A DNA stretch of 64,000 bases from Pratylenchus scribneri (GCA_030063045.1 JAQSEB010000010.1:1357501-1421500); one strand, 5' to 3'. Shown: positions 52,918 through 64,000, counted from the first letter of the stretch. Notes: a model not told the origin generated them from the sequence alone. A program made the numbers and translations.

Positions 52918-54347
52918 TTATTTCTTCTCAACTTTCTTGTTCGCCTCCTCATCTTTCTCCTTTGTCCCATGTTTGAGCATTCGAGTGAATTCGGTGTAAT
53001 CGAAGCGACCATTCTTGATTGGCGCATCACGGAAGAGTTCATCCACCTGACCAAATAATACATTTATTTATTTACATTATTTTAATAATAATTAGGGAGC
53101 GAATTTTTAGATCTTGAACATTTATTATCATATTTTTGACCAATTTTTTCCTATTTTGAAACTTTTTGTAGTGAAAATTTCTAGAAAAATGCAATAAAAA
53201 AAACCAAAAATCATATATTTTAACGTTCCGAAAACCTATTCTATCAATTTTGACAAAAACAACCTTAAAAGGACCTATTTGATAATATTCCCTTAAAAAC
53301 CTGTTCATCCGTATAGCGATCTCCCATTGTGGTCAACAGTTCGCGAAGTCGTTCCTCCGATATCGATCCGCTATTGTCCTCGTCGAAACATTGGAAAGCA
53401 TTTTTGATTACCTTAAAAAAGAAAATATTTTTAGAGTCAAAATTTTTGGCAAGTCCAAAATTTTCTGGATAATCTTAAAGTTTTTTGCCCCTCTTAAGAT
53501 TTTTGGCAAATCCTTTTTTTAGTCATCTTGAGGTTTTTTGGGCCATTTTAGGATATTTTCGGCAAATCTTAAGTTTTTTAGCAATCTAAAGATTTGTGTC
53601 ATCTTAAGGTTTATTCTCCTATAATCTTATTAAATTTTGTTACTTTTTCCAATCCAATTACCTCCTCCGGGTCTGTGCCAGTCAGTTTTTCGCCAAACAA
53701 TGTCAGAAACATGGTGAAATTGATTGAACCGGAGGCCTCGTTCATCATTTCCTCAATGAATTTGTCCGAAACTTCTTTGCCCAACGAAGCGAACATATCC
53801 TTCAGGTCATGCTCATCAATGAAACCATCGTGGTTTTGGTCGATCATGTTGAAGGCCTCTTTGAATTCCTATAAAAAAATATAAAAATTTAATTAATAAA
53901 ATATTAAATGGCGAAGTGAATAGTTCTATGGCATGTCCTAAACCCATATCCTTATTCCCAATCTATAAATCTCGTCGAGACGCATCGTTTGATAATGATA
54001 CCAATTTGAAATTAATTTTGTACCAAAAACCGTAAAGTAGTTTAAACGGTTTAAAACCCTTTAATTTCTGATTAAACCATGACAAGTTATATACCAATCG
54101 ATGCGTTTGATGAGAAATGAGATCTGTCGATTGGCTGAGGGTTTGGGAATCTAGAACAAACCATTGAACCGTTATAATCTATAAACTTTTCGCCATTTAT
54201 AATTTTTTATTAAATTAAATTTACCCATTAATTAATTAAAATACAAAAATTTTGCACCTGAATTTGAGCTTGGTCAAACATGGCAAAAACATTGCTTGTG
54301 GCCCGTTGTGGTCTTGCACGGCGTGCACCGGTCTTTCTTGAAGCCAT
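52918..54347 (-). CDS. mlc-4: Regulatory myosin light chain, nonmuscle type
   Basis: EF-hand light chain binding the neck of nonmuscle myosin II. Exons 54347-54258, 53868-53662, 53411-53301, 53047-52918; phases agree. The N-terminus [20 protein letters not shown] contains the MLCK/ROCK phosphorylation motif (R-P-Q-R-A-T-S-N-V). The first EF hand [12 protein letters not shown] is a good calcium/magnesium site. [15 protein letters not shown] and [20 protein letters not shown] are family blocks. The C-terminus is lysine/glutamate-rich. The symbol is by close match to the nematode nonmuscle form. An intron holds a family C element. Confidence 0.94.
53105..53280. repeat. Family F AT-rich interspersed repeat (copy 5)
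   Basis: 'tgaccaattttttcctattt', 'gtgaaaatttctagaaaaat' and 'aacgttccgaaaacct'. Myosin light chain intron 3. Confidence 0.45.
53915..54205. repeat. Family C palindromic MITE-like element (copy 9)
   Basis: 'ctcgtcgagacgcatcgttt', 'ataccaatcgatgcgtttga' and outer 'gaacaaaccattgaaccgtt'. Myosin light chain intron 1. Confidence 0.6.
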
Positions 54348-54551
54348 TTTATTTAGCTATATTCAATTTTTATAATCAAAATTTGCTGCTGAAAATTTGA
54401 GGTCGTAAAATGAGGAATTTTTCGTGAAAAAATGAGGATGAATCAATGTAAATGGTGGAGGCGGGTGAATTGAATATAGAAGAGGAGGAAAAAATGTGTT
54501 CTTAATGGTTTGTGAACAGTCATCGCCACAAAAAGGAATTTATGGTGGAAG

Positions 54552-55295
54552 AATGAATCCAGGGGTGCCATCTCCAAAAGTCAAAACCCCGGCATTCAGT
54601 TTCAAAAACCCGGCAAAACCCCGGCAAAAATTTTCAAAACCCCGGTAAAAACCCGGCATCTTTTAAAACGTGTTAAAATGCAATTTAAAAGCTTGTAAAA
54701 ATTTTCTACTTCAGATTTATATTTTTAATTGACTTTTTGAGTACATTTTTAATTGACTTTTTGAGCATGTGCCTTATGAAATAAAGATATCATAAGCTTT
54801 AAAAATCGGTCTGTCGTCAAAAAGTTTAGCCAGAAAAAGCCGCGAAGGAAGGAAAAAAATTAGCTAAAAATGGCCCTGATTGGAAGAAAAATTAGTTAAA
54901 AATGGCTGCGCACAGAAAAATTAAAACCAAAAATGGCCGCGCAGCGAAAAATTTGACCAAGAAATGGCCGCGCAGCGAAAAATTTGAACCAGAAATAGCC
55001 GCGCAGCGAAAAATTTGACCCAGAAATAGCCGCGCAGCGAAAAATTTGACCCAGAAATGGCCGCGCAGCGAAAAATTTGACCCAGAAATAGCCGCGCAGC
55101 GAAAAATTTGACCCAGAAATAGCCGCGCAGCGAAAAATTTAGCTAAAAATTTAAAAACCCGGCAAAAACACGGCAAATTATGAAAACCCCGGCAAAAACC
55201 CGGCATTCCCAAAACCCCGGCAAAACCCCGGCCAGGACATCAAAACCCCGGTAAATGCCGGGGAAACCCGGTATTATGGCAGCCCTGAATGAATC
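54552..55295. mobile_element. Non-autonomous hAT-type element with 8-bp target duplication
   Basis: Element 54560-55287 (728 bp) with terminal inverted repeats 'caggggtgccat' and 'atggcagccctg', flanked by 'aatgaatc' on both sides (54552-54559 and 55288-55295). Repeated 'aaaccccggcaaaa' motifs lie next to both ends, and a 31-bp tandem array is inside. There is no transposase ORF. The CAGGG tip and 8-bp duplication fit the hAT superfamily. Confidence 0.85.
54927..55145. repeat. 31-bp tandem array inside the hAT-type element
   Basis: About seven copies of a 31-bp unit around 'ccgcgcagcgaaaaatttga' and 'cccagaaat'. It is GC-richer than its surroundings. The open frame across it reflects the repeat. 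Confidence 0.9.
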
Positions 55296-56271
55296 AATAA
55301 TTCATTAGATTTTATGGGAAAAAGAATAAAACACATTTTCATAAAACAATTACAAATATTTCAGAATTGCGATCCCGAATTATTTTAAAATTTTTTGAAA
55401 ACTTTGCAAAAAAAATTTTTAAAATTAAAATTTTCAAAATTTAAAAATTTCAAAAAAATTATCCAAAAACTCAAAAACTATTTTTTAAAATTAACCCAAC
55501 CGAATGATTGCCAAACAATTGCACAAAAACCATAAATCAACCATAAATTCTTTTGTCATTTCCAATTATTAGTTTCATTTTCATACATTTTTTACAGTCC
55601 AAAAGCCACCACCATCACCTTTCACAATCCACATTCCACCCCCACGGCAGTGACTTATCCTTTTCACAAGCCTACGCCACCGTCGTCGTTCTCCTCAAAA
55701 GCAAATCGGTGGCCAAAGCCACTTCTCCTCTTTCATTCATCAGCCAGCCAAGGCAGAAGGTACCTTTTAGATCCTAGTTATAGTTAGGCCAACATGAACA
55801 ACAATCACGGCCGGTCCTCTTTGCTTTTCCTCCTCACTTCCTCTTCAATCGAAGCTATCGTCCTTTTCAATCGTAAAAGAGAGGAGGCGTTCATCCCCAA
55901 AAGCACGCAAACACATAAACTTAAGAAGCAGCCACAAACGAGGCTGAAGAAGGAGGGGTCCCCGAAGGGGTGGAGGGAACTTTGAGGCAGTTGCCTCTTC
56001 TTCCGGGGGACTGACTAATCACACAAACATTCTCATTCCTCACATTCACATCTGGCTACTGCCAGTTTTAGTCGTTTAGGGACAGAAAAGTTTGGCCAAT
56101 GAGTCTGGATGGCCATCAGAAAACATCACCTAAACCCAAATGATTTGGATGGTGGATGGAATGAATGGATGTCCATTCAAAAGCAAATTTTGCCAAAGGG
56201 AAATTTCCCCATACTAATCCTCCCTCAACCTCGTTTTAGTATAGCCAAAAGTATAAAAATATTTGCTGAGA
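55296..56271. other. Intergenic region upstream of the LIM gene
   Basis: About 980 bp. An AT-rich part is followed by a C-rich part (55590-56060) with short open frames that lack splice-consistent support. It probably holds the LIM gene promoter and 5' UTR. Confidence 0.4.
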
Positions 56272-57582
56272 ATGCCAGGTTTCAAGCCACCGGTCCAATC
56301 GAAATGCCCAAAATGTGGAAAATCTGTGTACGCCGCAGAGAAGATGGTCGCTGGTGGATGTTAGTTTTTGGCTTTGTTGGGTATTTTATTCATTTTTGGC
56401 CAATTTTCCAGATGATTGGCACAAATTTTGTTTCAAATGCGGTGAGTATTGTGATTGGGGATAGGAAGAAATTATTGATTGGATTGATTGGTAAAAATTT
56501 GTAAACAATTTTTTGTCCTACCTGGAAAAAGGGTTGGGTGGCTGGGAGGGGTTGAAGGTTCGAAACCCACCAAGTGAAAATAATTTTTGGGTGGAAAATA
56601 TGATGGATGATACCATCAGAGATGGTCTCTTTATAGAATTATGTAACAAATTATTGGATTCCACAAATGCAAGTCCACATATGGCCCTTTTGTTTTGCAC
56701 AAAATGTCATGGCCGAAAATTTGGGCCGAAGGGCGTTGGATTCGGTTTAGGTGGCGGTGTTTTGACAATGGACACGGGGGAACGTTTTGGAAACCGTGAA
56801 GTGGAAATGACGTAAATAAATATTTTTATGGAGCTATTCCCTCTAACATGGGTCTCATCCCCCGTTAATTAGTGTGGTGGTCTTCCCTCCAGCAGAATAA
56901 CATAAAAACCTCTCCCTAAAGTAAACCAAAATCACCTCAGGGATGTGCAATAAATTGTTGGATTCCACAAATGCATGCCCACATGAAGCTGAACTCTATT
57001 GCAAACAATGCCATGGCCGAAAATACGGGCCAAAAGGAGTTGGCTTTGGCCTTGGCGCAGGCGCCCTGACCATGGACAGCGGGGAACGATTCGGTGGAAA
57101 GGCTGGCGAGTAAGTGGAATTTGGCACATTCAAATATCCTCATTTGCACAAAACAAGAACCCAACAAAACTCAATTGCAAACCGGTTTAAAACTGACCCA
57201 ACAAACCCATTTTCGAACCTTTTAAAATCTGACCCCACAAACTCAATCGCAATCGGGTTTAAATTCCAACACAACCAACCCAATTGCAAACCGGTTTAAA
57301 ACCCGAACCATCAAACAACCTTTTAAAACCCACCCATCAAACCCAATTGCAAACCGGTTTAAAACCCAAACCATCAAACAACCTTTTAAAACCCACCCAT
57401 CAAACCCAATTGCAAACCGGTTTAAACCAATCCATCAAACCCAATTGTAAACCTTTGAAGACCTGACCCACCAAATCCAATTGCAAACTGGTTTAAGCAA
57501 TGAATTATTTTCATACAATTTCAGCAATCGCACTCTCACGGCAGAGGCATTCACCGCCCCCATCAATCCACAGCATCAATGA
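56272..57582 (+). CDS. mlp-1: Muscle LIM protein (MLP/CRP family) with duplicated terminal exons
   Basis: Single-LIM protein expected at muscle Z-line equivalents or the nucleus. Exons 1 (56272-56359) and 2 (56412-56441) give [20 protein letters not shown] and DWHKFCFKC, the first zinc finger. They can join, in the same phase, either exon 3a (56637-56815), which ends with its own stop after GNREVEMT, or exon 3b (56941-57109) plus exon 4 (57525-57582), ending NPQHQ. Both 3a and 3b encode CNKLLDSTN..., the CxxC of the second finger and [16 protein letters not shown] overlaps the 3a stop, so it can be a terminal exon. The symbol is by family. Isoforms are about 98 and 114 residues. Confidence 0.88.
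57160..57500. repeat. Tandem repeat in LIM intron 3
   Basis: Imperfect repeats of about 56 bp containing 'cccaattgcaaaccggttta' and 'caaacaaccttttaaaaccc', with shortened units at the end. Confidence 0.8.
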
Positions 57583-57840
57583 ATCAAAGGCCAAAGGGTG
57601 AATATGTTAAAAAGGAAGATGAATTAATAAAATAAATCAAATGGACAAAAAATAAATGTATTTTTAAGTTCAATTTTGTACTTGTTTGAATTGAATAAAA
57701 CAAAATGTGTAATCCTAAATTTATTTTTTCCTTCCTTTAAATTCAAATTTATATTTTATAATGAATTTAATAAAAATGGTCATCATTCAACATTGTTTCT
57801 CTTCATCAATTTGACGCATCTTCTTCTCATTTTAGTCCGC

Positions 57841-59352
57841 TTAAGCAAAATGTTTATAGCCAGGCATTTTGTCGAATCCATAGTCCTTGTACCTGTAAAA
57901 TGGAAAATGTTAAATTTGCATTTAAAATCATTGGTTAATTTCTCTTTTCAATGCTGAAATTAAGAACTTATGGGAACTTGTCGGTTGTCTTGGGTAGGTA
58001 TCTGGGCACCCTCAATGTCAAGCCACGGTTTCCCTAATAAGTAAATTAGTCACTAATTGTAAGGTTGGTTGTTGGTTCAGTATTAATACTAAGGATCCCT
58101 ACAATGTCATCTTAAGGCCACCTAGGAGTAGGTGAACCATAGCCATCTTATCTAATTTGACACAATCGAGCAGAGGGGAGTTCAAAATTTGGACCCAAGA
58201 CAAATATCGGAAAAATTACCAGATATTTTTTTAGTAATTAGAAACAACATCTTTCTTTTGCCTTCAATAATGATTAATAAATATCTGGGTTTTTTACTTT
58301 GACATTTTGATTAGATTTTATTATTGATAGCTAAAAACTAACCATTTCTTCTCCCAGTACAGGTCCGCCTCGGGTATGAAGAATTCAGGTTTGTCATATC
58401 CCAGCTCTAAATTTGAAAATGAATCAAAAGATATAAACCATCCAAACCTTCAATGGTCGGAATTCCCAGCTCATCCAACACTGGCTTTACCTTAAAATAA
58501 TTCAGTTTAATAAAATTTAAAAAGGAGGGTAATATTTAATTTGGCGATAAACATTGAAAATTGCCAAAAGCTTATAGCGGTTTAATGGTTTGTCCTAGAC
58601 CTCAAACCTTATATCTAATCGATATATCTCATCAAGACGCATCGATTGGTATATAATTTGTAATGGTTTGGTCAAAAATTAAGGGTGTTTAAAATATCTT
58701 CTTACGGTTTTTGGTTCAAAACTAAATTTAGAATTGGTTCAATCTAAACCAAATCATATTCAAACGACTCATCTTGACGAGTTCAATCGATTGGTTGGCT
58801 ATATGGTTTAGGTCCAGGATAAACCATTGAACCGTTATAAACTTTCCACCATTTTAAACATTTGCCTAATTTATGAGTTTGATAAAAACCTCTTGAATGA
58901 TATACGGATAGACAATGGCCCTGGCCTTCTCGCTGCCACATTTAATTTTGACAAGTTCCATAAATCGAACTGCAAGCGACAAATCGTTGACACGGCGACA
59001 TGCACGAAGGCCGGCTGCCACAACTTTCGGGTCCGGGACCACATCGAAATTGCCGAGTTCAGTGAATGCTAAGAAAGAATATTAATTATAAATTTATATA
59101 TTAAGTCAAATTACAAAACCTTTGCGAACCTCCCAACAATCAATCTCTGGACGGCTCAAATAGTCAATGAAATGTTGGTCGAATTCTAAATTTTTTATAT
59201 TTACTTTATATTTTATTGATATTGATACTTTCCGGTGGCCAATTCCACATGATCTCATCTCTGCTGGTTGAATAATTCATTCGAGGAGCAATAAGCAGGC
59301 TTCGTCCCATCGCACTTGCCAGACGAATTGAATTTGAAGCGATTGGATTCAT
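57841..59352 (-). CDS. Cytochrome c oxidase subunit 5A, mitochondrial
   Basis: Nuclear-encoded subunit of respiratory complex IV on the matrix side of the inner membrane. Exons 59352-59229, 59185-59120, 59068-58890, 58490-58448, 58406-58343, 57892-57841; all phases join. The N-terminus is rich in Ser/Arg without acids, as for a mitochondrial presequence. Family blocks are FIDYLSRPEIDCWEVRKA, VVPDPKVVAAGLRACRRVND, YPYIIQEVKPVLDELGI and LGYDKPEFF. The product is about 175 residues. It lies 397 bp downstream of the F-box-like gene on the same strand. Intron 3 contains a family C element. Confidence 0.93.
58560..58858. repeat. Family C palindromic MITE-like element (copy 10)
   Basis: 'agcggtttaatggtttgtcc', 'aagacgcatcgattggtata' and 'gacgagttcaatcgattggt'. 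COX5A intron 3. Confidence 0.65.
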
Positions 59353-59748
59353 TTTATTCCTATGATTTGATATCTATCTAGAATGGAAATTTTTTCATTT
59401 TCAACCCATAAAATAAGTAAACAAAATCTTTGTTTATTGGTTTATTTAGTTTTTAGTTCACAATCTTATGAATTAACAATTTATTTCCATTTTGCCAAAA
59501 TGGAATCAATGAAAAAGGAAGCATAAGTAACAATAATATTTTTGAGCTCGAGACTCTAGCTCTCAAAATATTTAATTATGCACTAAATGTTGCTTTGATG
59601 AAAACGATAAGTTGAAACTATTGGATAAGAATCCAAAGAAATATAAAAAGCAAGCAAATATATTTAATATCAAATTTATGGGTTTAATCGAATACAATTA
59701 AATCAATAAATAAAATAAACATTTCAATTTTGTCACTCCTCCATTCAT
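59353..59748. other. Spacer between COX5A and the F-box-like gene
   Basis: 396 bp, AT-rich, same-strand neighbours. No exon or repeat was recognised. Confidence 0.45.
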
Positions 59749-60988
59749 TCAATCAATATCAATTCGAATAATTGTTTTCGCTTCCCTCCGGTCAAATTGT
59801 TTCTTCAAATCATTGAATTTTGCATTTGTTTGGCCGCCAATTTTGCGTCGAACACAGAAATATTTATTGCGATTTTTACACTGCAATTCGAGCACTTTTT
59901 CATATCCAATCCGCACAATGAAATTGACTGGTCCAATGGAATTGGCAAATTCCTTAAAATATTGGAAATTCAGTAAATTAAATGTCAAATTGCTTACTGT
60001 CTTGACGCGATCAATTATTGTCTTTGCATTTGCAAGAGAATTATGTTTCAATTCAATTTGAAGTATTTTCGGTGTGCCATCTTCCCTTGGTGCTGCCATC
60101 AGCCATTCCATGAGCCAATCGGCATCCGATTTTGTGCAATTATATAGACGAATTGATTGAACTCCGGTAATAAAGCCGGGAAATTGCTCATTGAATTTGT
60201 TCACATCTTTGGATCCAAAAATTTCCAATTTGTTCGGTTTTGATGCCAGCAATCCCATCAGACGTTTAATTGGGCCAATTTGCGGATTGTTCACTATTTT
60301 TCCACAAGCAAAATCCATTTGAACGTCTTCCTTGAGTAAGGGTAGAATTTTCTCCATGAATTGCAAGGCCCGATCATTGATAGATCTAAATAGAAACAAA
60401 TATTGTCAAATTTTGATGTAAAATTTTACTGGAAATTGATTTGCTCAAATCCAATGATGTATTCCGGTGGTTCGATGTCCGCAATTGGAATTTCATCAAA
60501 CAATCGATCGCCCCTTTTCACAATCAGAATGGTCTGCCGATTGCCATTATGCCAGTCATTTAAAAAAATCAATAATGGAACAGTGCGCGGTTTCACTTTT
60601 CCATGTAATTTTGGCCAACAATATCGATTGAATATGTACGATGAGGTGCTCAGTGAAGTTTGGGCCAATTCCGGTCGCTTGAACCAATCCAAAACATCCG
60701 GCAACCAACCACCGAATTTGAGGCTTTAAATAAAAATAATAATTTATTGATTATTTTTCTAACCTTTTCTTGTTGGATTTCTGTTCCGTGTTTCCATCAT
60801 CCAATGCATTATCCATTGATGTTGACTAAATTGAATGAATTAAAACTTAAACACAGATTAAGATTAAATTTAACCATTTCCTCCATTCCCTCTTCGTTTT
60901 TCAATTCTGCATTTTCATTTTTAGTTTCAGCAATTTGTTCGGCACAACTTTCATCCATTCCAATTTTTTGTTCGCTGTTGTTATCCAT
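59749..60988 (-). CDS. F-box-like protein of a nematode-expanded type
   Basis: Exons 60988-60875, 60825-60764, 60723-60430, 60385-59998, 59952-59749 (51-bp last intron); phases agree, about 354 residues. After an acidic N-terminus comes WLPDVLDWFKRPELAQTSLS followed by Tyr/Trp-containing segments (YIFNRYCWPKLHG), the layout of lineage-expanded F-box proteins in parasitic nematodes. The middle resembles an FTH-like substrate region (LPLLKEDVQMDFACG...VQSIRLYNCTKSD), and the C-terminus is basic. The F-box match is weak, so the substrate-adaptor role is an inference. Confidence 0.65.
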
Positions 60989-61655
60989 TTAAATCCAATT
61001 AAAATGATTGCCGTTTAAGTTTATCTAAATTTGTCAAAAAAAAATAATAAAAATGGCGAAAAAGTATTGAAAATGGTGAAAAGCTTAAATCGGTTCAATG
61101 GTTTGTCCTCACAACTTAATTGGAGAATTATGTGGATGTCATGAAATCAATAGTTAAATATGCAATTTAGGACTTTTATATTTAACACCGGCATGCTAAA
61201 ACAAATGCCACTGTCTTCTTAATATCCTACTACTAATACTAAACTAATCAATCAATAAATCGATATTATAAATAATTCCTACAATACTAAAATCGATATC
61301 GTACTACTCTACTAATCGATGAATCAATATCAGCATAAAGCATAGACGATAGAATGCGTCATTCAAAGAATATAAATTGTTTTAAAACCATTTTATTCTG
61401 TTTATGTTTAGGTAAAATTAAATGTGATGGTGTAGAAGGGAATGGATAAGAAAATAAAGGTTTAAAATTAGAAGATGATTTTTTGGAGGATAAAACCACA
61501 AGAAAATTAAAATTATTTTTTTATTTGAAATTAAAGTTTTGGGAGATTCCAAATTGAGAGGAGAAAGAACAAAGAAGGAATTATGGAAAGAATTAAATTA
61601 ATGGTTAAAATGGACAACAAAAAAAAAATACAAAACATTTATTTTGATCGGGTTT
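60989..61655. other. AT-rich spacer with a family C fragment
   Basis: 667 bp between same-strand genes. A short family C piece ('aatcggttcaatggtttgtc') lies near 61085. 'atcgat' motifs recur near 61260-61330. No gene was seen. Confidence 0.45.
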
Positions 61656-62680
61656 TCAACGACGCAAAAATTCTTCTGTTGGTGGCGGAAATGGGAATTG
61701 GGTGTTTCCGATCGGTGTTGAAGCAGTGAACAATGCATTTGGAATGCCAAAACCATTCTGATCCACATATGCGGGCGGGCTGAAGATCATATACGGTCCG
61801 GTGAATGGATGACCAGTAAAAGCAGAGCCAAATTGCGGATTCTGTAATTTGATGAATTAAAAGTGGTTTAAAATTAGCAAATTTAAACCAACCGAAGTGA
61901 TGGGCATCGAGTGTTGCTGCGGAAGAAACATTGGACCATTCATGGCACCACCAACACTGTTGTTGAATGTGATGGCCGACAGAGCCAATGGACGACGATT
62001 CTCCTATAAATTAATTTTGAATGTTAAATAATGAATTAGAATAAAAACCAGTGGTGAATTCGGCGGTGTGCGGTGCAAAAATTGGCATCGATGACCATAA
62101 TAGCAGAATCCATTGCGGCTATAGTTGCGGCAAAGCTTTGTTTTATAGTTTGGATGCAACTGAAATTCCAAAGATTTATTAACAAATTTTGACAAAAAAA
62201 TGAAACAAACATGGCGAACGCGCAAATCCTCTGGAACATGTGCAAATCGGCATTGCTCTCCGTATTGACATTGTCCGGTGCGCATGAAATGTTTGCACAA
62301 TTCAGTTTTGTAGGCCTCCTGACGGCGAATGGCGCGTTGTTCATTGTTCCGTTGCGTGTCCGATTTGCGTTTGTCAGCCAAGAATTGGGCGATGCGTCGA
62401 TTGAATTCCTGGGAAAATGATTTTTAATTAGATTGATCTTTAAAATTGTTAAATCTACTTTGGCCATCGCCTCGATTCTCTCTGCCACATCCTTGAATAC
62501 GTCTTCGCGAGCGCCATTTGCCAATTCAATTTCGATGTTGTCATTGATTTGGTGACCGTCAGCAGAAAGTTGTTGCTGTTGTCGAATTGTTGGCGGCCAA
62601 GATCGGCGTTGTTGATTCCGAATTGTTGTTAATTCTCCAACCAAAGTGTTGACGATACTTTGTCCAAAATTCTCAGACAT
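61656..62680 (-). CDS. Tandem CCCH zinc-finger RNA-binding protein (TIS11/ZFP36-like)
   Basis: Predicted cytoplasmic mRNA-binding regulator. Exons 62680-62459, 62408-62211, 62159-62049, 62003-61893, 61841-61656; phases agree, about 275 residues. Two fingers of the C-x8-C-x5-C-x3-H type are visible: YKTELCKHFMRTGQCQYGEQ followed by CRFAH, and YKTKLCRNYSRNGFCYYGHR followed by CQFLH. Each is led by the (R/K)YKTxLC lead-in of the TIS11 family. The N-terminus is Gln-rich and the C-terminus Pro/Phe-rich. In nematodes this family includes maternal regulators (POS/MEX/OMA types); the member was not resolved. Confidence 0.9.
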
Positions 62681-63274
62681 TGTTTTGTTGTTGGAAAATT
62701 ATTAGAAAATTTATGAAGTTTGTTTAGTTTATTTTTCTGAAAAGACAAATTTTTTAATTAGGTAGTTTCTATTTTTTATCAAAACACAAACATACACACT
62801 ACACTACTTACTACTATAAATCAAATCATATCATGTATTTCATCATTAATGAAATACTTAAAATAAAATCCTTAATCAATATCAATAATCATTAATCAAT
62901 CATCCAAGTCCAATGTACCAATCCAAATTCTTATCAGACCCTTTACCTTTAAATGGATTGAAAGAAGTAGGATATTGAAATGATAGTGAATTGAGTAGAA
63001 GAGGTTCACATTATAAATATTCGCATCACATCGATCGATCGAGTGAACAGTGAAGCGAAGCGAAACGAAGCGAGAAACAAATTTTCTTTTTCTCTCTCAT
63101 TTGTTTATTCTCTTCTCTAATTACGATATAATTTATAGATTTTTTTTTGTATAAAAGCAAATTCAGAAACACACACAATCCAAACCATTCTAATTCTTCA
63201 ATATTATTTTGCCGCTGTTAATATTAAATTCAACGCTTCTTCTAACTTGCTCTTCAACCAACAACGACAAGAGG
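62681..63274. promoter_or_regulatory. Divergent promoter region, CCCH gene and kinase gene
   Basis: 594 bp. Near 63050-63075 a 'gaagcgaagcgaaacgaagc' motif repeats, followed by pyrimidine-rich 'ttttctttttctctctc'. Adjacent 'atcgatcgatcga' lies at 63030. It may carry promoter elements; function is inferred only. Confidence 0.35.
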
Positions 63275-64000
63275 ATGTACAACTCAATGTATTCAATGGA
63301 GCCGCCTGCTGCTGCTGTACGTCCAACTGCGCGAATGATCCTGACAAAAGTTGGCTTCGAATTCTCAAACTGCTACAAACTTGGGAGCGGCCGCTACAGC
63401 AAAGTCTACAAAGGTTGGTTTTTTTGACTACTTCTAATTGATTGATTTTAACACAAATCACATTTTGCAGGTCTTTACAAGGATGCGAGCCGTCATTTTG
63501 CAATCAAAATCATCGACCTGGAGAAGATTTCGGCCGAGTTCAAGCAAAAGTTCCTGCCTCGCGAGATGGCCGTGTGGCGAATGCTGGATCATGCAGGTTT
63601 TGTGGAATGTTTGAACATTAGTAATTGCACCACATAATTTCAGGACACGTTTTTCTCTACAAAGATTTCCAGAAGTACGGCTACCATTTTGGTTGGTTTT
63701 ATTTTAATCCAATAAACCACAATCTTGCTTTCCACATTTCAGCAATCATGGAACTGGGGATCGAGGACATGGTGAGTTTTGGCAATATTTTTGGCATCTA
63801 CAAATTTCGCATTTTTTTCAGCTCACACACGTGCAAAGGAACGGGCCAATTGAGCAGGGACAAAGCCGCGGGTGGATGCTGCAACTCATCGACGCCCTCA
63901 AATACATGCATGGAAAGGGAATTGCTCATCGCGACCTGAAGCTGGAAAATGTTCTTCTCTTCGATGGCGGCATACTCAAAATTGCTGATTATGGATTTTG
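63275..64000 (+). CDS. Testis-specific serine/threonine kinase-like (TSSK), 3' end off window
   Basis: Protein kinase. Exons 63275-63413, 63471-63596, 63644-63691, 63743-63771, 63822-64000+; phases agree. Glycine loop [10 protein letters not shown], the VAIK-type lysine in [11 protein letters not shown], the family's [19 protein letters not shown] at the hinge, and the catalytic loop [11 protein letters not shown] are present. The activation segment begins IADYGF, so the usual DFG is DYG. The TSSK family is supported by KFLPRE and MELG. The rest of the C-lobe lies beyond 64000. Confidence 0.88.

Noticed and set aside
54892..55212. 106-codon minus-strand frame with a repeated Phe/Ala/Gly peptide.
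   Set aside because: It follows the 31-bp tandem array of the hAT-type element.
55553..55985. Two short plus-strand frames upstream of the LIM gene.
   Set aside because: No splice phase links them to the LIM exons and no motif supports coding.
63204..63503. 99-codon minus-strand open frame with Cys and Gln runs.
   Set aside because: Antisense to the kinase exon 1-2 region whose splice phases and motifs are certain.

Overview
The window is AT-rich eukaryotic DNA with many short introns (often about 45-60 bp, GT...TTTCAG or TTTAAG) and compact gene spacing. The protein families (RPIA, TTC27, NOC4, TBP, SLC25A1, an ADAM lacking its zinc-site residues, nonmuscle myosin light chain, LIM/MLP, COX5A, tandem CCCH) and gene structure point to a nematode. 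The F-box-like families suggest a clade IV/tylenchid-type species, but this is an inference. Intron-exon structures were read by hand from splice sites and phase. No database search was possible, so names rest on recognised family motifs.

Layout. 1-3947 (-): cytosolic dipeptidase (CNDP2-like, 3' end off the window). 4565-6480 (-): ribose-5-phosphate isomerase. 7007-10415 (+): NOC4-like nucleolar protein. 10482-11515 (-): secreted cysteine-containing protein of unknown role. 11733-17646 (-): TTC27-like TPR protein with tRNA-Trp in an intron. 18388-30048 (-): an unrecognised host gene split inside a coding exon by a 10.68 kb LTR element. 31238-32964 (-): TBP. 33738-35573 (+): mitochondrial citrate carrier. 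35972-36616 (-): small acidic protein. 37028-45390 (-): UNC-71/ADAM11-22-23-like protein. 47555-50383 (+): SOX HMG-box factor. 50960-52265 (+): NAA80-like actin N-terminal acetyltransferase. 52918-54347 (-): regulatory myosin light chain. 56272-57582 (+): muscle LIM protein with two alternative terminal exons. 57841-59352 (-): COX5A. 59749-60988 (-): F-box-like protein. 61656-62680 (-): tandem CCCH zinc-finger protein. 63275-64000+ (+): TSSK-like kinase, truncated by the window end.

The most striking object is the LTR element at 18621-29300. Its two 326-bp LTRs are identical by eye, run TG...CA and are flanked by a 5-bp target duplication (ctccc). One unbroken reading frame encodes gag, then an envelope-like glycoprotein (signal peptide, furin-like site, Thr-rich stalk, membrane anchor), then protease, reverse transcriptase, RNase H and integrase. 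The env-like part therefore lies between gag and pol. The 2.85 kb between the 5' LTR and the gag start carries an intron-containing membrane-protein gene and a coiled-coil ORF on the opposite strand. The insertion lies within a host coding exon whose frame resumes on the far side.

The rest of the non-coding DNA is dense with short interspersed elements: at least three palindromic MITE-like families (called A, B and C here), a tRNA-derived SINE-like family (D), tRNA-like fragments, a simple AT-rich repeat (F), a hAT-type non-autonomous element with an 8-bp target duplication, and minisatellites. Two minisatellites sit in the loop of family A elements.
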